Origin: Bacteroidales bacterium
Lineage (GTDB): Bacteria > Bacteroidota > Bacteroidia > Bacteroidales > Tenuifilaceae
NCBI GenBank assembly: GCA_013376985.1
Contig: JACABB010000007.1
Coordinates: 1-64,000, forward strand
DNA length: 64,000 bases
Reading direction: 5' to 3'
Position 1 is the first letter of the stretch, and each line of letters begins with the position of its first letter. The notes beneath the pieces are model-generated. The model had not been told where the DNA came from and did not search any database. It saw nothing but the letters and a program-made list of their open reading frames with translations. The translations under genes were made by a program, and so were the position numbers. This document shows positions 17,189 to 26,200 of this stretch, one piece after another.

Positions 17189-18334
17189 TTATTTATCCGT
17201 AACAGATATGATGAATCTGAATGCTGTCATTTCTTTCTTGTCATCATAAGCATTTATTCTTAAAACCACATCACCCACTTCTACTGGATTTCCTGTCAAA
17301 GTTTTTGTTTTTGCGTCAAATGTCAACCAGGTTGGCAATGGGCTTCCATTTAATAGTAAAACTTCAAAAGTTATTCCTGTTCCATCATCATCGCAAACTG
17401 CATCCTCTGGAATTGTATAAGTAAATTTTTTGGCAATAGTAGCCTTTTGAGGTTTAGGTTTATTTCTTACATAAGGTGGAAGATTTGTGTGTTTCATACT
17501 ATCAACAATGTTACCCATACTCACCCAATAGATGTGGGTATCGGAATAATCCATTTTAGTTCCTGTAGTAAAAAACATATATTTATTATCAGCCGTAACA
17601 TAAGCACCCCAACCGCCAATGCCAAAATTAATTTTCTCATTTAAATACCTAGGGTTTGACCACTTTCCTTTACCATTTGGATAGCTTATGCATACAGGCC
17701 CTGTGGGGCAAGTGATCATATAACTCTCGTCTTTTGCGATATAAAAATCTAAATCATCAACCATTCTATTAATAGGGAATCCAAGGCTTACAGTAGTTGT
17801 GTCTTTACCCTTTATTTGAATTTTACTCCAATCAGCTAATCCAACAGAACTTTTTGAACGTGCTGAAACATAATAGTTTCCTTTGCTAGTAATTTGTAAG
17901 TAATGCGCTGAATCAACCGCAGAAAAGCAAACTTTAGGTTTACTCCATTCCGAATTTTTTCTAACAGAATAGTACATTTTGAAATCGCCTTCAAAAAAGA
18001 GGGTATCGCCTGAGACAGATAATGCAGGGGCATTGAAATCCTCGAATAGAACGAAAGGGCCTGTCCATTTATTTTTTTGATACTTATAAAATTTTACTTT
18101 TGCACCGACAACTGGATAGTAACTCTTAATTTCAGAATAGTAAATTTCAGATCCATCATTTGATATTGCAATGCGTTCTGCAGCAAATGTTCCAGGTGTT
18201 ACAGCAAGTTTAAATATTTTAGGTTCGTTCTCTGGAGGTGTCTGGCCTAAATACAAACTATCTTTAGGAACAGTTTGTGAATTAGTTAGTTTTAATAAAA
18301 CTAAGCAAATAAATAAAATGCTTATTTTTTTCAT
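17189..18334 (-). CDS. Secreted PD40-type beta-propeller protein with cadherin-like C-terminal domain
   Basis: A 381-residue protein with an N-terminal signal peptide (hydrophobic residues 4-18, cleavage likely near NSQT). The middle part shows repeated blades with SNDGSEIYYSE, SVSGDTLFFEG and TADNKYMFFTTG, typical of WD40-like/TolB PD40 repeats. The C terminus (about 285-381) looks like a CADG/He_PIG domain with LPTWLTFDAKTKTLTG. It is exported to the periplasm or surface; the ligand is unknown. It lies between ygfK and the mocA-like gene, but nothing ties it to purine metabolism, so its place in the island may be incidental. Confidence 0.72.
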   Translation of the reverse strand: MKKISILFICLVLLKLTNSQTVPKDSLYLGQTPPENEPKIFKLAVTPGTFAAERIAISNDGSEIYYSEIKSYYPVVGAKVKFYKYQKNKWTGPFVLFEDFNAPALSVSGDTLFFEGDFKMYYSVRKNSEWSKPKVCFSAVDSAHYLQITSKGNYYVSARSKSSVGLADWSKIQIKGKDTTTVSLGFPINRMVDDLDFYIAKDESYMITCPTGPVCISYPNGKGKWSNPRYLNEKINFGIGGWGAYVTADNKYMFFTTGTKMDYSDTHIYWVSMGNIVDSMKHTNLPPYVRNKPKPQKATIAKKFTYTIPEDAVCDDDGTGITFEVLLLNGSPLPTWLTFDAKTKTLTGNPVEVGDVVLRINAYDDKKEMTAFRFIISVTDK

Positions 18335-18524
18335 AATAAAATTGTTTTGAGAATAAATAGTAAAAATTGTGATATTACATTTTCTATCTATTTATGAACC
18401 TTAATTTATCTTTTACCCTTTGTATACACTAGGTTAATTTACGAAAACAAAACTAAGGAAAAGGGTGGACATAATCATAAAAATCTTAGTTTTATAGATA
18501 TTTTAGGAAAACCATATAGAAAAT

Positions 18525-19115
18525 ATGAATAACAGCAAAAAATATTCTGCTATAATCCTTTCAGCTGGAAAATCATCGAGGATGGGAGTGCATAAGTTTT
18601 CGTTAAAGTATAATGCAACTACAACATTCCTCGAAAATCTAATTAACCAGTTTAACAATTTTGGTTGTGAGGAGATTATTGTTGTGCTAAATCCAGATGG
18701 TAAAGTGTTTCTTGAAAATCTAAAGTTAAACCTCTTGTCAAAAATAAAGATTGTTATCAATGAACACCCTGAGTGGGAGCGGTTTTACTCTCTGAAATTG
18801 GCAGCAAATGAGTTTTCTAAATATAACCCAACGTTTGTAAGTAATATTGATAATCCATTTGTTGACCTAAAAGTTCTTGAATTGCTCGCAAAATCTGACA
18901 CTGATTATTCCTATCCAGTCTTTAATGGAAGGGGTGGACATCCATTTCTAATTTCCGAAAGAGTAATTGCAGACCTTAACTCTGAACCAAAAGACGAAAT
19001 CCACCTTAAAGAATTTTTAGGTAGATATTCCAAAAGCGCAATTACTGTTAATGATGAAAAGGTTCTTTTGAATGTTAATACTGAAGAGGAATACAGAAGG
19101 CTTTTTAAGATTTAA
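18525..19115 (+). CDS. MocA/YgfJ-like molybdenum cofactor nucleotidyltransferase
   Basis: A 196-residue NTP-transferase-like protein with the nucleotide-binding motif AIILSAGKSSRMG at residues 9-21, then VVLNPDG, SNIDNPFVD (a metal-binding position) and the substrate-side motif GRGGHPFLI. This matches MobA-like/MocA enzymes that convert molybdopterin to its cytidine dinucleotide, and the YgfJ branch that accompanies selenium-dependent molybdenum hydroxylases. It is a single plus-strand gene among minus-strand island genes, divergent from the PD40 gene and convergent with the molybdopterin subunit gene, whose product is a likely client. Which nucleotide it attaches cannot be told from the sequence. 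Confidence 0.82.
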   Translation: MNNSKKYSAIILSAGKSSRMGVHKFSLKYNATTTFLENLINQFNNFGCEEIIVVLNPDGKVFLENLKLNLLSKIKIVINEHPEWERFYSLKLAANEFSKYNPTFVSNIDNPFVDLKVLELLAKSDTDYSYPVFNGRGGHPFLISERVIADLNSEPKDEIHLKEFLGRYSKSAITVNDEKVLLNVNTEEEYRRLFKI

Positions 19116-19182
19116 TTGGAACAGCATAAAAAAAGGAACACCTTAGTGCTCCTTCGTGAAATATCCTTTGTGCCCTTAGTGG

Positions 19183-21438
19183 TTAAGCCTTTGAATACAA
19201 CCTCATTAATACCTTCTCCGGTGTAAGTGGTGCATCAAAATCAATCTTGTAGTTTGGATTAAATGCTTTGATTGCATTTTGAATTGCAAAGAATGCCCCT
19301 ATACCATACATGAATGGTGGCTCACCAACCGCTTTAGATTTTAATATAGCAAAATCAGGACCTTCCGTTTCCAATGGTTGGCAATCTAAAACTTTTGGTG
19401 CAGAGTATATATCAGGAACTTTATATGTAGATAAACTATTTGATAGTAGTTTCCCGGACTTATTGAATGCTATCTCTTCCATGGTAACCCATCCAATTCC
19501 TTGCACCACAGCACCTTCAACCTGCCCCTTATCAATAGTAGGGTTAATGCTATTCCCAAAATCATGAACGATTAGAACATCATCAATCTCATAAGTTCCT
19601 CTTAAACAATCAAGTGTAATAGTTACAATAGCTGTACCATACACATGGTATGCGAAAGGATGTCCCTTCTCCTTAGTTTTATCAAAGAAAATAGTAGGAG
19701 TGGAGTAGTGGCCATTTTCGGTTAAGCTAATTCTGCTTAAATGGGTTGTCATTATCAGTTTTTCCCAACCAATATCGGTTGCTTGACCATTCTTTAGTAC
19801 TAATTCATTCTTCAAACTAATCTCATCAGCATTGCAATTAAGCATTTTTGCTGCAGATGATTTAAGTCTCTTAAGTAGTTCGTTGCAGGCAATAAGAACT
19901 GCATTACCGTTTAAATCGGCTCCAGAACTTGCTGCTGTGGGTGACGTATTTGCAACCCTAGACGTATTGGTCGATTCCAACTTTACCCTTTTGATATCAA
20001 CAGAGAAAACCTTGGACGCAATTTGAGCCATTTTAGTGTTCACACCTTGACCCATTTCAATAGCACCAGTGCTAACCCCAATGCTGCCATCCTGATAAAT
20101 ATGAACCAACGCTCTAGCCTGATTCATTGAAGTATTCGTGAACGAAATTCCAAAACAGATAGGCATTAAGGCCATCCCTTTTTTGAATTGCTCGTTCTTG
20201 CTATTAAATTCAGCGACTTCTTTTTCTGTTTTTTCAATCTCAAACAACTTGTTGGCAGAATTTAAACAATTGCCAATATTTACGCTTTTGGCTATCTGTC
20301 CGTAGGGGAATTCATCATTATCCTTCAAAAAATTGCGTTCCTGAATTTTTTTTGCTGGAATATTGAGTTCATTAGCCGCTTTAGCAATAGCCGATTCAAT
20401 TACAAACATTCCTTGTGGGCCACCAAATCCTCTAAATGCTGTATTTGGTGGTAGATTTGTCTTGCAGCTATATGTTGTAACCTCTGTATTTGGAATAAAA
20501 TAGCAGTTTGTAGAGTGAAAAAGTGTCCGCTCCATGATTGCAGGCGATAAATCGGCTGCAGCACCGCCATTCTGGTAAAGTGTTGTCTGGTATGCCAGTA
20601 TTTTTAAGTCTTTCGAAAGACCTATTTTGAAATCAGAACTATAAGGGTGACGCTTACCTGTCATCCGCATATCGTCTAACCTATGAAGCGACAATTTTAC
20701 TGGTTTTTGCAGCACGAACGATGCAAGTGCCACCATTGCCGCAAATCCTGATGCTTGATCCTCTTTTCCGCCGAATCCACCACCTAAACGGGCAACATCG
20801 ACTTCAATTCGGTTCATTGGAATACCTAAAACCTTTGAGATTGTCTTCTGCACCGCAGTTGGTCCTTGGGTCGAGGAGTGAATCTTTATGCTTCCATTGT
20901 CGACAGGGTAGGCGTATGCTCCCTGTGTTTCGATATATAGATGCTCTTGTCCACCGCTTTCTGCCTTACCTTCGAATATGTAATCACATTTTGACCATGC
21001 AGATGCGACATCACCTAATCTGAAAGTTCTAGGAGGAATCAGTAGTAATCCTTTCTCTTTAGCAGTGCGAGGATCAATAACTGCTTCGTGTTCCTCTATT
21101 TTTAAATCAATAAGTTTCAGTGCCTTTCGAGCAGTATGCTCATCCTTTGCAACAACCAGAGCAACTGCTTGTCCGTTGAAATGTACCTCGCCATCTGCAA
21201 AAAGTGGTTCATCCTCAATTATTCCACCAATTTGGTTTATACCGGTAATATCTTTAGGTGTAAATACCTTCACAACGCCTTGCAAAGCCTCGGCTTTAGA
21301 AATATTTAGGTGAAGAATCTTTCCATGGGCAACTGGTGAACCTAAAATAACCGCATGCAGGGTTCCTTTCTGAACTGGGATGTCATCAAGGTAAACCGAT
21401 TTGCCTCTTACATGATTGATGGAATCTATATTATTCAT
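19183..21438 (-). CDS. Xanthine dehydrogenase-like molybdopterin-binding subunit
   Basis: A 751-residue large subunit of the xanthine oxidase family. Visible motifs: LGGGFGGKED, NTAFRGFGGPQG, IEMGQGVNTK and the catalytic glutamate in SKAVGEPP near residue 702. It has no Fe-S or FAD domain of its own; these lie on the next gene (21479-22867), 40 nt upstream in transcription, so the two make an XdhA/XdhB-type pair. It differs in architecture from the one-chain enzyme at 7699-10248, so the island codes for two separate molybdenum hydroxylases. Substrate is probably a purine, but aldehyde or N-heterocycle oxidation is possible. Confidence 0.85.
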   Translation of the reverse strand: MNNIDSINHVRGKSVYLDDIPVQKGTLHAVILGSPVAHGKILHLNISKAEALQGVVKVFTPKDITGINQIGGIIEDEPLFADGEVHFNGQAVALVVAKDEHTARKALKLIDLKIEEHEAVIDPRTAKEKGLLLIPPRTFRLGDVASAWSKCDYIFEGKAESGGQEHLYIETQGAYAYPVDNGSIKIHSSTQGPTAVQKTISKVLGIPMNRIEVDVARLGGGFGGKEDQASGFAAMVALASFVLQKPVKLSLHRLDDMRMTGKRHPYSSDFKIGLSKDLKILAYQTTLYQNGGAAADLSPAIMERTLFHSTNCYFIPNTEVTTYSCKTNLPPNTAFRGFGGPQGMFVIESAIAKAANELNIPAKKIQERNFLKDNDEFPYGQIAKSVNIGNCLNSANKLFEIEKTEKEVAEFNSKNEQFKKGMALMPICFGISFTNTSMNQARALVHIYQDGSIGVSTGAIEMGQGVNTKMAQIASKVFSVDIKRVKLESTNTSRVANTSPTAASSGADLNGNAVLIACNELLKRLKSSAAKMLNCNADEISLKNELVLKNGQATDIGWEKLIMTTHLSRISLTENGHYSTPTIFFDKTKEKGHPFAYHVYGTAIVTITLDCLRGTYEIDDVLIVHDFGNSINPTIDKGQVEGAVVQGIGWVTMEEIAFNKSGKLLSNSLSTYKVPDIYSAPKVLDCQPLETEGPDFAILKSKAVGEPPFMYGIGAFFAIQNAIKAFNPNYKIDFDAPLTPEKVLMRLYSKA

Positions 21439-21478
21439 AATGTCATTTTTCTCTGTGTAACTCTGTGTTTAGAATTTT

Positions 21479-22867
21479 TTAGATTAAATCTTTCAAATTC
21501 ACCTTACTTGGAAATAGTTTAATAAAATGCCCAAAGAATAGTTGTCTGGCCAAAAGCCTTTTATAATCAACACTTCCACGTACATCGCTGATAGGAGATA
21601 TCTCTTCCTGTAGTATCTTATTAGCCTCAAGTATAGTTTCCTTTGACACAGTCTTTCCTTTAAGATATTCGCTGGTTTTTGCAAGATGTAGTGGGATAGG
21701 ACTAACTCCTCCTGCTGATACATTGCATTCTACAATCTTTTCTCCATCCATTTTAAGGATGATAGCGCTATTTACACTGGCTATATCTAGATGAGTCCTT
21801 TTGCTTACCTTCTCAAAATTGAAAAGACTTGGTTTTGAAGATATTGCAAAATTGATGCCCTTAACATGCTCACCCTCATTGATATTCAGTTTCTTATATC
21901 CAACGAAGAAATCTTTTAAAGGAACAATTCTATCGCCTAAACTAACCTCAGCATTTAATGCAAGGAAAATAATCGATAAATCGCCAATTGGCGAGGCATT
22001 CACAATATTACCTGCTATAGTCCCCATATTTCTTATAGGTTCCGATGATACCAGTTTGAAATATGATGCTAAATCAGGAATAACTTTCTGTATTATTGAT
22101 GATTGCATTATCTCACTAGCTGTAGTTGCGGCTCCTATAATGCACTTCCCATTTTCAACCTTAATACCTTTAAGTTCAGCTCTATTCTGAAATAGTTCAA
22201 CCTCTGATTCTACAAGTTCTTCAGACCTTTGAACCATCAAATCGGTTCCTCCGGCTATTATTGTATTATTTGGGTTGATAGTCGATTTTGAAGTATCAAT
22301 CTTCTCAAGACGATTTTCAATGCTCAAAAAGTAAGCGGGCAAATGATTGTTCTCAACAAGCCATCCGATAGGATCTTTGATATCTTTATCCTTTAGAATT
22401 ATGGTAATTTCTTCTGCAGCTTTTTCAATCGATTTATAGCCTGTACACCTACATATATTTCCACTAACCGATGCAATTGCGCTTTGTTTAGTTGATTTTT
22501 CCTTCGATAGGCTATGCGCAGTGAGCGACATCACAAAGCCAGGAGTACAAAACCCGCATTGTGTGGCTGCATTATCAACAAAGGCTTTCTGAACGGGCGA
22601 TAGATGCCCCATGTTTATCCCTTCAATTGTCACAATGTGCTTACCATGGGCATTTCCAAGAGGAGTGAGGCACGAAACAATGCTCTTATACTGCATCTTG
22701 CCATCGACCAAAGTACCCTCAAGTACAGTGCAAGCGCCACAATCGCCTTCGCGACATCCAATCTTGGTTCCTGGAAGATCCTCATCATACCTGATAAAAT
22801 CGAGTAGCGACACTCCAAAAGCCCTATCGGTTGTGATTAGTTGGTTATTTAGAATAAATGATATCAT
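21479..22867 (-). CDS. Xanthine dehydrogenase-like Fe-S/FAD subunit
   Basis: A 462-residue small subunit. Cysteines 38, 43, 46 and 66 make the first [2Fe-2S] site; TQCGFCTPG and ICRCTGY provide the second. A CO-dehydrogenase-type FAD domain follows with IIAGGTDLMVQ and PIRNMGTIAGNIVNASP. This is the electron-transfer half of a two-chain xanthine dehydrogenase whose molybdopterin half is the downstream gene. The hydroxylation electrons would pass through both clusters to FAD and then to NAD+ or another acceptor. A promoter -7 box lies 33 nt upstream of the start. Confidence 0.87.
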   Translation of the reverse strand: MISFILNNQLITTDRAFGVSLLDFIRYDEDLPGTKIGCREGDCGACTVLEGTLVDGKMQYKSIVSCLTPLGNAHGKHIVTIEGINMGHLSPVQKAFVDNAATQCGFCTPGFVMSLTAHSLSKEKSTKQSAIASVSGNICRCTGYKSIEKAAEEITIILKDKDIKDPIGWLVENNHLPAYFLSIENRLEKIDTSKSTINPNNTIIAGGTDLMVQRSEELVESEVELFQNRAELKGIKVENGKCIIGAATTASEIMQSSIIQKVIPDLASYFKLVSSEPIRNMGTIAGNIVNASPIGDLSIIFLALNAEVSLGDRIVPLKDFFVGYKKLNINEGEHVKGINFAISSKPSLFNFEKVSKRTHLDIASVNSAIILKMDGEKIVECNVSAGGVSPIPLHLAKTSEYLKGKTVSKETILEANKILQEEISPISDVRGSVDYKRLLARQLFFGHFIKLFPSKVNLKDLI

Positions 22868-22899
22868 AGACTGATTAGTAATTCATTTTCAAAGTATCG

Positions 22900-22907
22900 C
22901 AAATTTA
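22900..22907 (-). promoter_or_regulatory. -7 box upstream of the Fe-S/FAD subunit gene
   Basis: TAAATTTG on the minus strand (22907 to 22900), followed by C, matches TAnnTTTG. It would give a leader of about 25 nt before the start at 22867. No well-spaced upstream TTTG was found. Confidence 0.55.
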
Positions 22908-23087
22908 TAAATTAGTGAATCAAATTTACGTTAACATTGTTATTTAGGTTTTTAAAAAACATCTATTTCTTCTTATTTTAAAAATTCTTTATGGTGATTT
23001 TAGAATAAAAACCTAACTGTAGTAACCAATTATTTTCACATAGGTTGAATAAAAGCTATTTTTAGCAAAAATTTAGGAGAATGGATT

Positions 23088-24263
23088 ATGAAAGCAAAGA
23101 ATGTAAAGAGCACTAGAACACCTATTTATAGAGATGCTGGTTTTCTACTTGAGGATATTCCAACAATGAAAAAAGCCTTTGTAGATGAGATAAACCACCC
23201 CCATAATCCTGATCTCTACATTTATTCACGATACCGTAACCCAAATGTTGTAGAAGCAGAAGAACACCTCTCGAAGATTGAAGGAGCAAAGTGGGCTTTA
23301 CTCACACAATCGGGTCAAGCCGCCTTAGATGTTGCCCTTTCTATTTTTCAAAAAAGCAATAAACCCAATAAATGGCTTTTCTTCACTGAAATTTATGGAG
23401 GCACAAACTCCTTTATCGATAAAGTTTTAGTTGCAAGAAGAGGAATCGAAGCAATACGTTTTGCCCCCAACGGGGATTCATATTCATTGGATGCTTTTGA
23501 AAAGGCTCTAATTGAGACGAAACCTGAAATAGTTTTTTTTGAAGCACTCTCAAACCCGATGCTTATTGCCCTTGATGGTGATGCCGTGATTCGAATTGCA
23601 AAGAAGCATGGTGCAATAGCTATTGTAGATAACACCTTTGCTACCCCTCTGCTTTGGAAACCCCTTGCATCGGGTGCTGATTTGGTTTTTCAAAGCGTAA
23701 CCAAATATCTGTCAGGACATGGCAACCTCTCAGCAGGGGCTGTTATGGGGAATGACCCTGAATTATTGAAACTCGCTATTGAGTATCGTAAATGGGTTGG
23801 TCATATGTTATCACCTGACGATGCTTACCGCCTAATTGACATGCTTAAAACTTTTGAGTTACGGTTCTCAAGGCATTGCCAAAATGCGTTTGCTATTGCC
23901 AATTACCTTAATAATCACCCAATTATCGAAAAGGTTTTATATCCTGGGCTGGAATCTCATCCGACACATAATGAAGCCAATAGACTTTTTAATGGAAAAG
24001 GATTTGGAGGTATGGTTACATTCGATATAAAAGGTTCAAATCCAAAGGAAAAGGCTCAACGTTGTGATCTGTTCATTCATCAAGTGGCCAATTCTATTGC
24101 CTTAGTTCCAACTTTAGGAGATGCCGATACTATTCTAATGCCTGTAGAGCCTGTTTGGGGCGATAAATACCCATTCCCAGGAATGATAAGGCTTTCGGTA
24201 GGTATCGAGGATCAAAAAGAGCTAATAAAGGTGATTGGAAACGCTTTAGATACACTAAAATAA
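23088..24263 (+). CDS. Cys/Met-metabolism PLP enzyme (cystathionine gamma-lyase/synthase-like)
   Basis: A 391-residue fold-type I PLP enzyme of the trans-sulfuration family. YSRYRNPN near residue 48 and LTQSGQAA near residue 74 shape the cofactor site; VDNTFATPLLWKP and QSVTKYLSGHGN follow, the latter with the PLP lysine. LGDADTI replaces the common LGGxES motif. The reaction could be gamma-elimination of methionine or cystathionine, or gamma-replacement; the sequence does not decide. An AGGAGA seven nt before the ATG is an unusually good ribosome site for this genome. It is a single-gene unit that converges on ygiQ. A link to selenium through methionine or cysteine analogues is conceivable but unsupported. 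Confidence 0.82.
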   Translation: MKAKNVKSTRTPIYRDAGFLLEDIPTMKKAFVDEINHPHNPDLYIYSRYRNPNVVEAEEHLSKIEGAKWALLTQSGQAALDVALSIFQKSNKPNKWLFFTEIYGGTNSFIDKVLVARRGIEAIRFAPNGDSYSLDAFEKALIETKPEIVFFEALSNPMLIALDGDAVIRIAKKHGAIAIVDNTFATPLLWKPLASGADLVFQSVTKYLSGHGNLSAGAVMGNDPELLKLAIEYRKWVGHMLSPDDAYRLIDMLKTFELRFSRHCQNAFAIANYLNNHPIIEKVLYPGLESHPTHNEANRLFNGKGFGGMVTFDIKGSNPKEKAQRCDLFIHQVANSIALVPTLGDADTILMPVEPVWGDKYPFPGMIRLSVGIEDQKELIKVIGNALDTLK

Positions 24264-24275
24264 AGAAGTTAATTG

Positions 24276-26051
24276 CTATTTTTTGTTTTTTGATTTTTGA
24301 AATTTGTCTTTTGACTTTTCATTAGGTTTCTGGTACCAGAAAAAATAACTCCTCTGTTTTACCTTCTGTTCCTGCGTTTTAGCAACAAATACCTTCTTCT
24401 TTGTATATGGGTCAAATCCTGTGTAGTATATTGTCGATGCCAATGTCATTGGGGTTGGCGTAAAATCTTGAATTTGCTCTAGCTTAAAGTTTAACTTTTT
24501 GGTTTCATTGGCCAGCTCCTTCATATCAGCCTCAGTTGAACCCGGATGACTCGAAATAAAATAGGGGATAAGTTGTTGATTTAGTGAATACATACTATTG
24601 ATATCGTTAAACTTTTGGTTAAACTTTTTAAACGACTCAAAAGGTGGTTTTCGCATATTCCTAAGCACCTCATCTGAGGTATGCTCTGGAGCTACCTTCA
24701 ACCTTCCAGAGACGTGATGACGGATGAGTTCTGTGATATACTCGTCATTCTCATTCATCGATAAATCGTAGCGAACACCGCTGCCCACAAACGCTTTCTT
24801 AACTCCAGGTCTTTTCCCTACTGCTCGATACAGCGATAGAAGGTTCTCGTGACTAGTATTCAGGTTGTTACAGATGTTAGGAAATATGCACGATGGCCGT
24901 TTACAAGCATCACACTTTTTCTGATCTAGCCCTTTCATTGTAAACATATTTGCCGATGGACCGCCCAAATCGCTCAGATATCCTTTGAATCCTTCCATAG
25001 CAACCACTTTATCCACCTCATCGAGTATCGATTTTTGCGATCGCGAAGCGATAAACTTTCCCTGATGTGCCGAAATAGTGCAGAAACTGCAGCCTCCAAA
25101 GCATCCACGGTGGATATTCACCGAGAATTTAATCATCTCCCATGCAGGTAGAAACTTCCCTTTATACCTAGGGTGTGGCATTCTTGAGTACGGTAAATCA
25201 TACCAGCTATCAATTTCATCAGTTGTAGGCAGAGGATAGGGTGAATTAACCACAACGAACTTACTATTTGTAGGCTCTACAAGCCTTTTAGGGCTAACTC
25301 TATTCGACTCAGTCTCAATTATCTTGAAATTTTCCCCAAACACCTCCTTCGAACTCAAGCAGTTCTCAAATGAGGAAAGTATAATCGTATCTTTATCAGA
25401 TATATATCTATTTGCATCTGAATCGATAAATGAGATTTGGGGGATATCATAAAGCTCATAGACCGATTGGCCATCAGCCAACTTTTTGGCTATTTCAACA
25501 ATAGGCTTTTCACCCATTCCGTAAACAAGTATGTCGGCACCAGAATCAATAAGTACGCTGGGTTTAAGTGTATCGCTCCAGTAGTCGTAGTGGGTTAAGC
25601 GCCGTAGCGAGGCTTCAATACCACCTATTATTAAAGGGGTTCCTGGATATAGCTTCTTAAGTATTTTGGAGTAGACAGTAACAGCATAATCTGGACGGTA
25701 ACCCGATTTATCATCGGGAGTATAGGCATCATCGCTTCTAAGCCGCTTGTTTGCTGTATAGTGGTTCACCATTGAATCCATTGATCCAGCAGTAACCCCA
25801 AAGAATAGTCGAGGTGCACCTAGTTTCTTAAAATCACGTAGATCGTCACGCCAGTTGGGCTGGGGGACTATGGCAACCCGCAAACCAATATTCTCAAGCA
25901 CTCTTCCAATTACCGCAGCCCCAAACGATGGATGATCAATGTACGCATCGCCAGTAAAAAGGATGACATCAGCCTGTTCCCAGCCTAACGCCTCCATCTC
26001 TTTCTTCGAGGTGGGTAGAAATTTGCTATTAATATCCTTGTTTTCTGGCAT
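24276..26051 (-). CDS. YgiQ-family radical SAM protein
   Basis: A 591-residue protein with a cobalamin-binding-like N-terminal domain (ADVILFTGDAYIDHPSFG), then the radical SAM motif CFGGCSFCTI near residue 317, which binds the [4Fe-4S] cluster that cleaves SAM. A further cysteine group, CDACKRPSCIFPNIC near residue 386, may hold another cluster. The family (UPF0313/YgiQ) is widespread and its reaction is not established. The C terminus is lysine-rich. The gene sits 149 nt downstream of queA on the same strand, but a repeat separates them. Confidence 0.88.
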   Translation of the reverse strand: MPENKDINSKFLPTSKKEMEALGWEQADVILFTGDAYIDHPSFGAAVIGRVLENIGLRVAIVPQPNWRDDLRDFKKLGAPRLFFGVTAGSMDSMVNHYTANKRLRSDDAYTPDDKSGYRPDYAVTVYSKILKKLYPGTPLIIGGIEASLRRLTHYDYWSDTLKPSVLIDSGADILVYGMGEKPIVEIAKKLADGQSVYELYDIPQISFIDSDANRYISDKDTIILSSFENCLSSKEVFGENFKIIETESNRVSPKRLVEPTNSKFVVVNSPYPLPTTDEIDSWYDLPYSRMPHPRYKGKFLPAWEMIKFSVNIHRGCFGGCSFCTISAHQGKFIASRSQKSILDEVDKVVAMEGFKGYLSDLGGPSANMFTMKGLDQKKCDACKRPSCIFPNICNNLNTSHENLLSLYRAVGKRPGVKKAFVGSGVRYDLSMNENDEYITELIRHHVSGRLKVAPEHTSDEVLRNMRKPPFESFKKFNQKFNDINSMYSLNQQLIPYFISSHPGSTEADMKELANETKKLNFKLEQIQDFTPTPMTLASTIYYTGFDPYTKKKVFVAKTQEQKVKQRSYFFWYQKPNEKSKDKFQKSKNKK

Positions 26052-26065
26052 ATGTTAAACAGTAT

Positions 26066-26156
26066 AGCTATAACGCAAAGGTACGCTAAGAACCGCTAAG
26101 TCTCGCCAAGTTAACCTTTGCGAATCTTCTTACCTTTGCGAAACTTTGCGTAATAA
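26066..26156. repeat. Degenerate 'GCTAAG...CTTTGCG' repeat
   Basis: The sequence has AACGCAAAGGTACGCTAAG on the left and repeated CTTTGCGAA on the right. It is the family also seen at 7626-7690 and, weakly, at 19123-19180, an eroded dispersed repeat typical of this phylum. Confidence 0.5.
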
Positions 26157-26200
26157 TTAATTGATTGATATATAATTAACCACTATCAATTCTTCATTCT

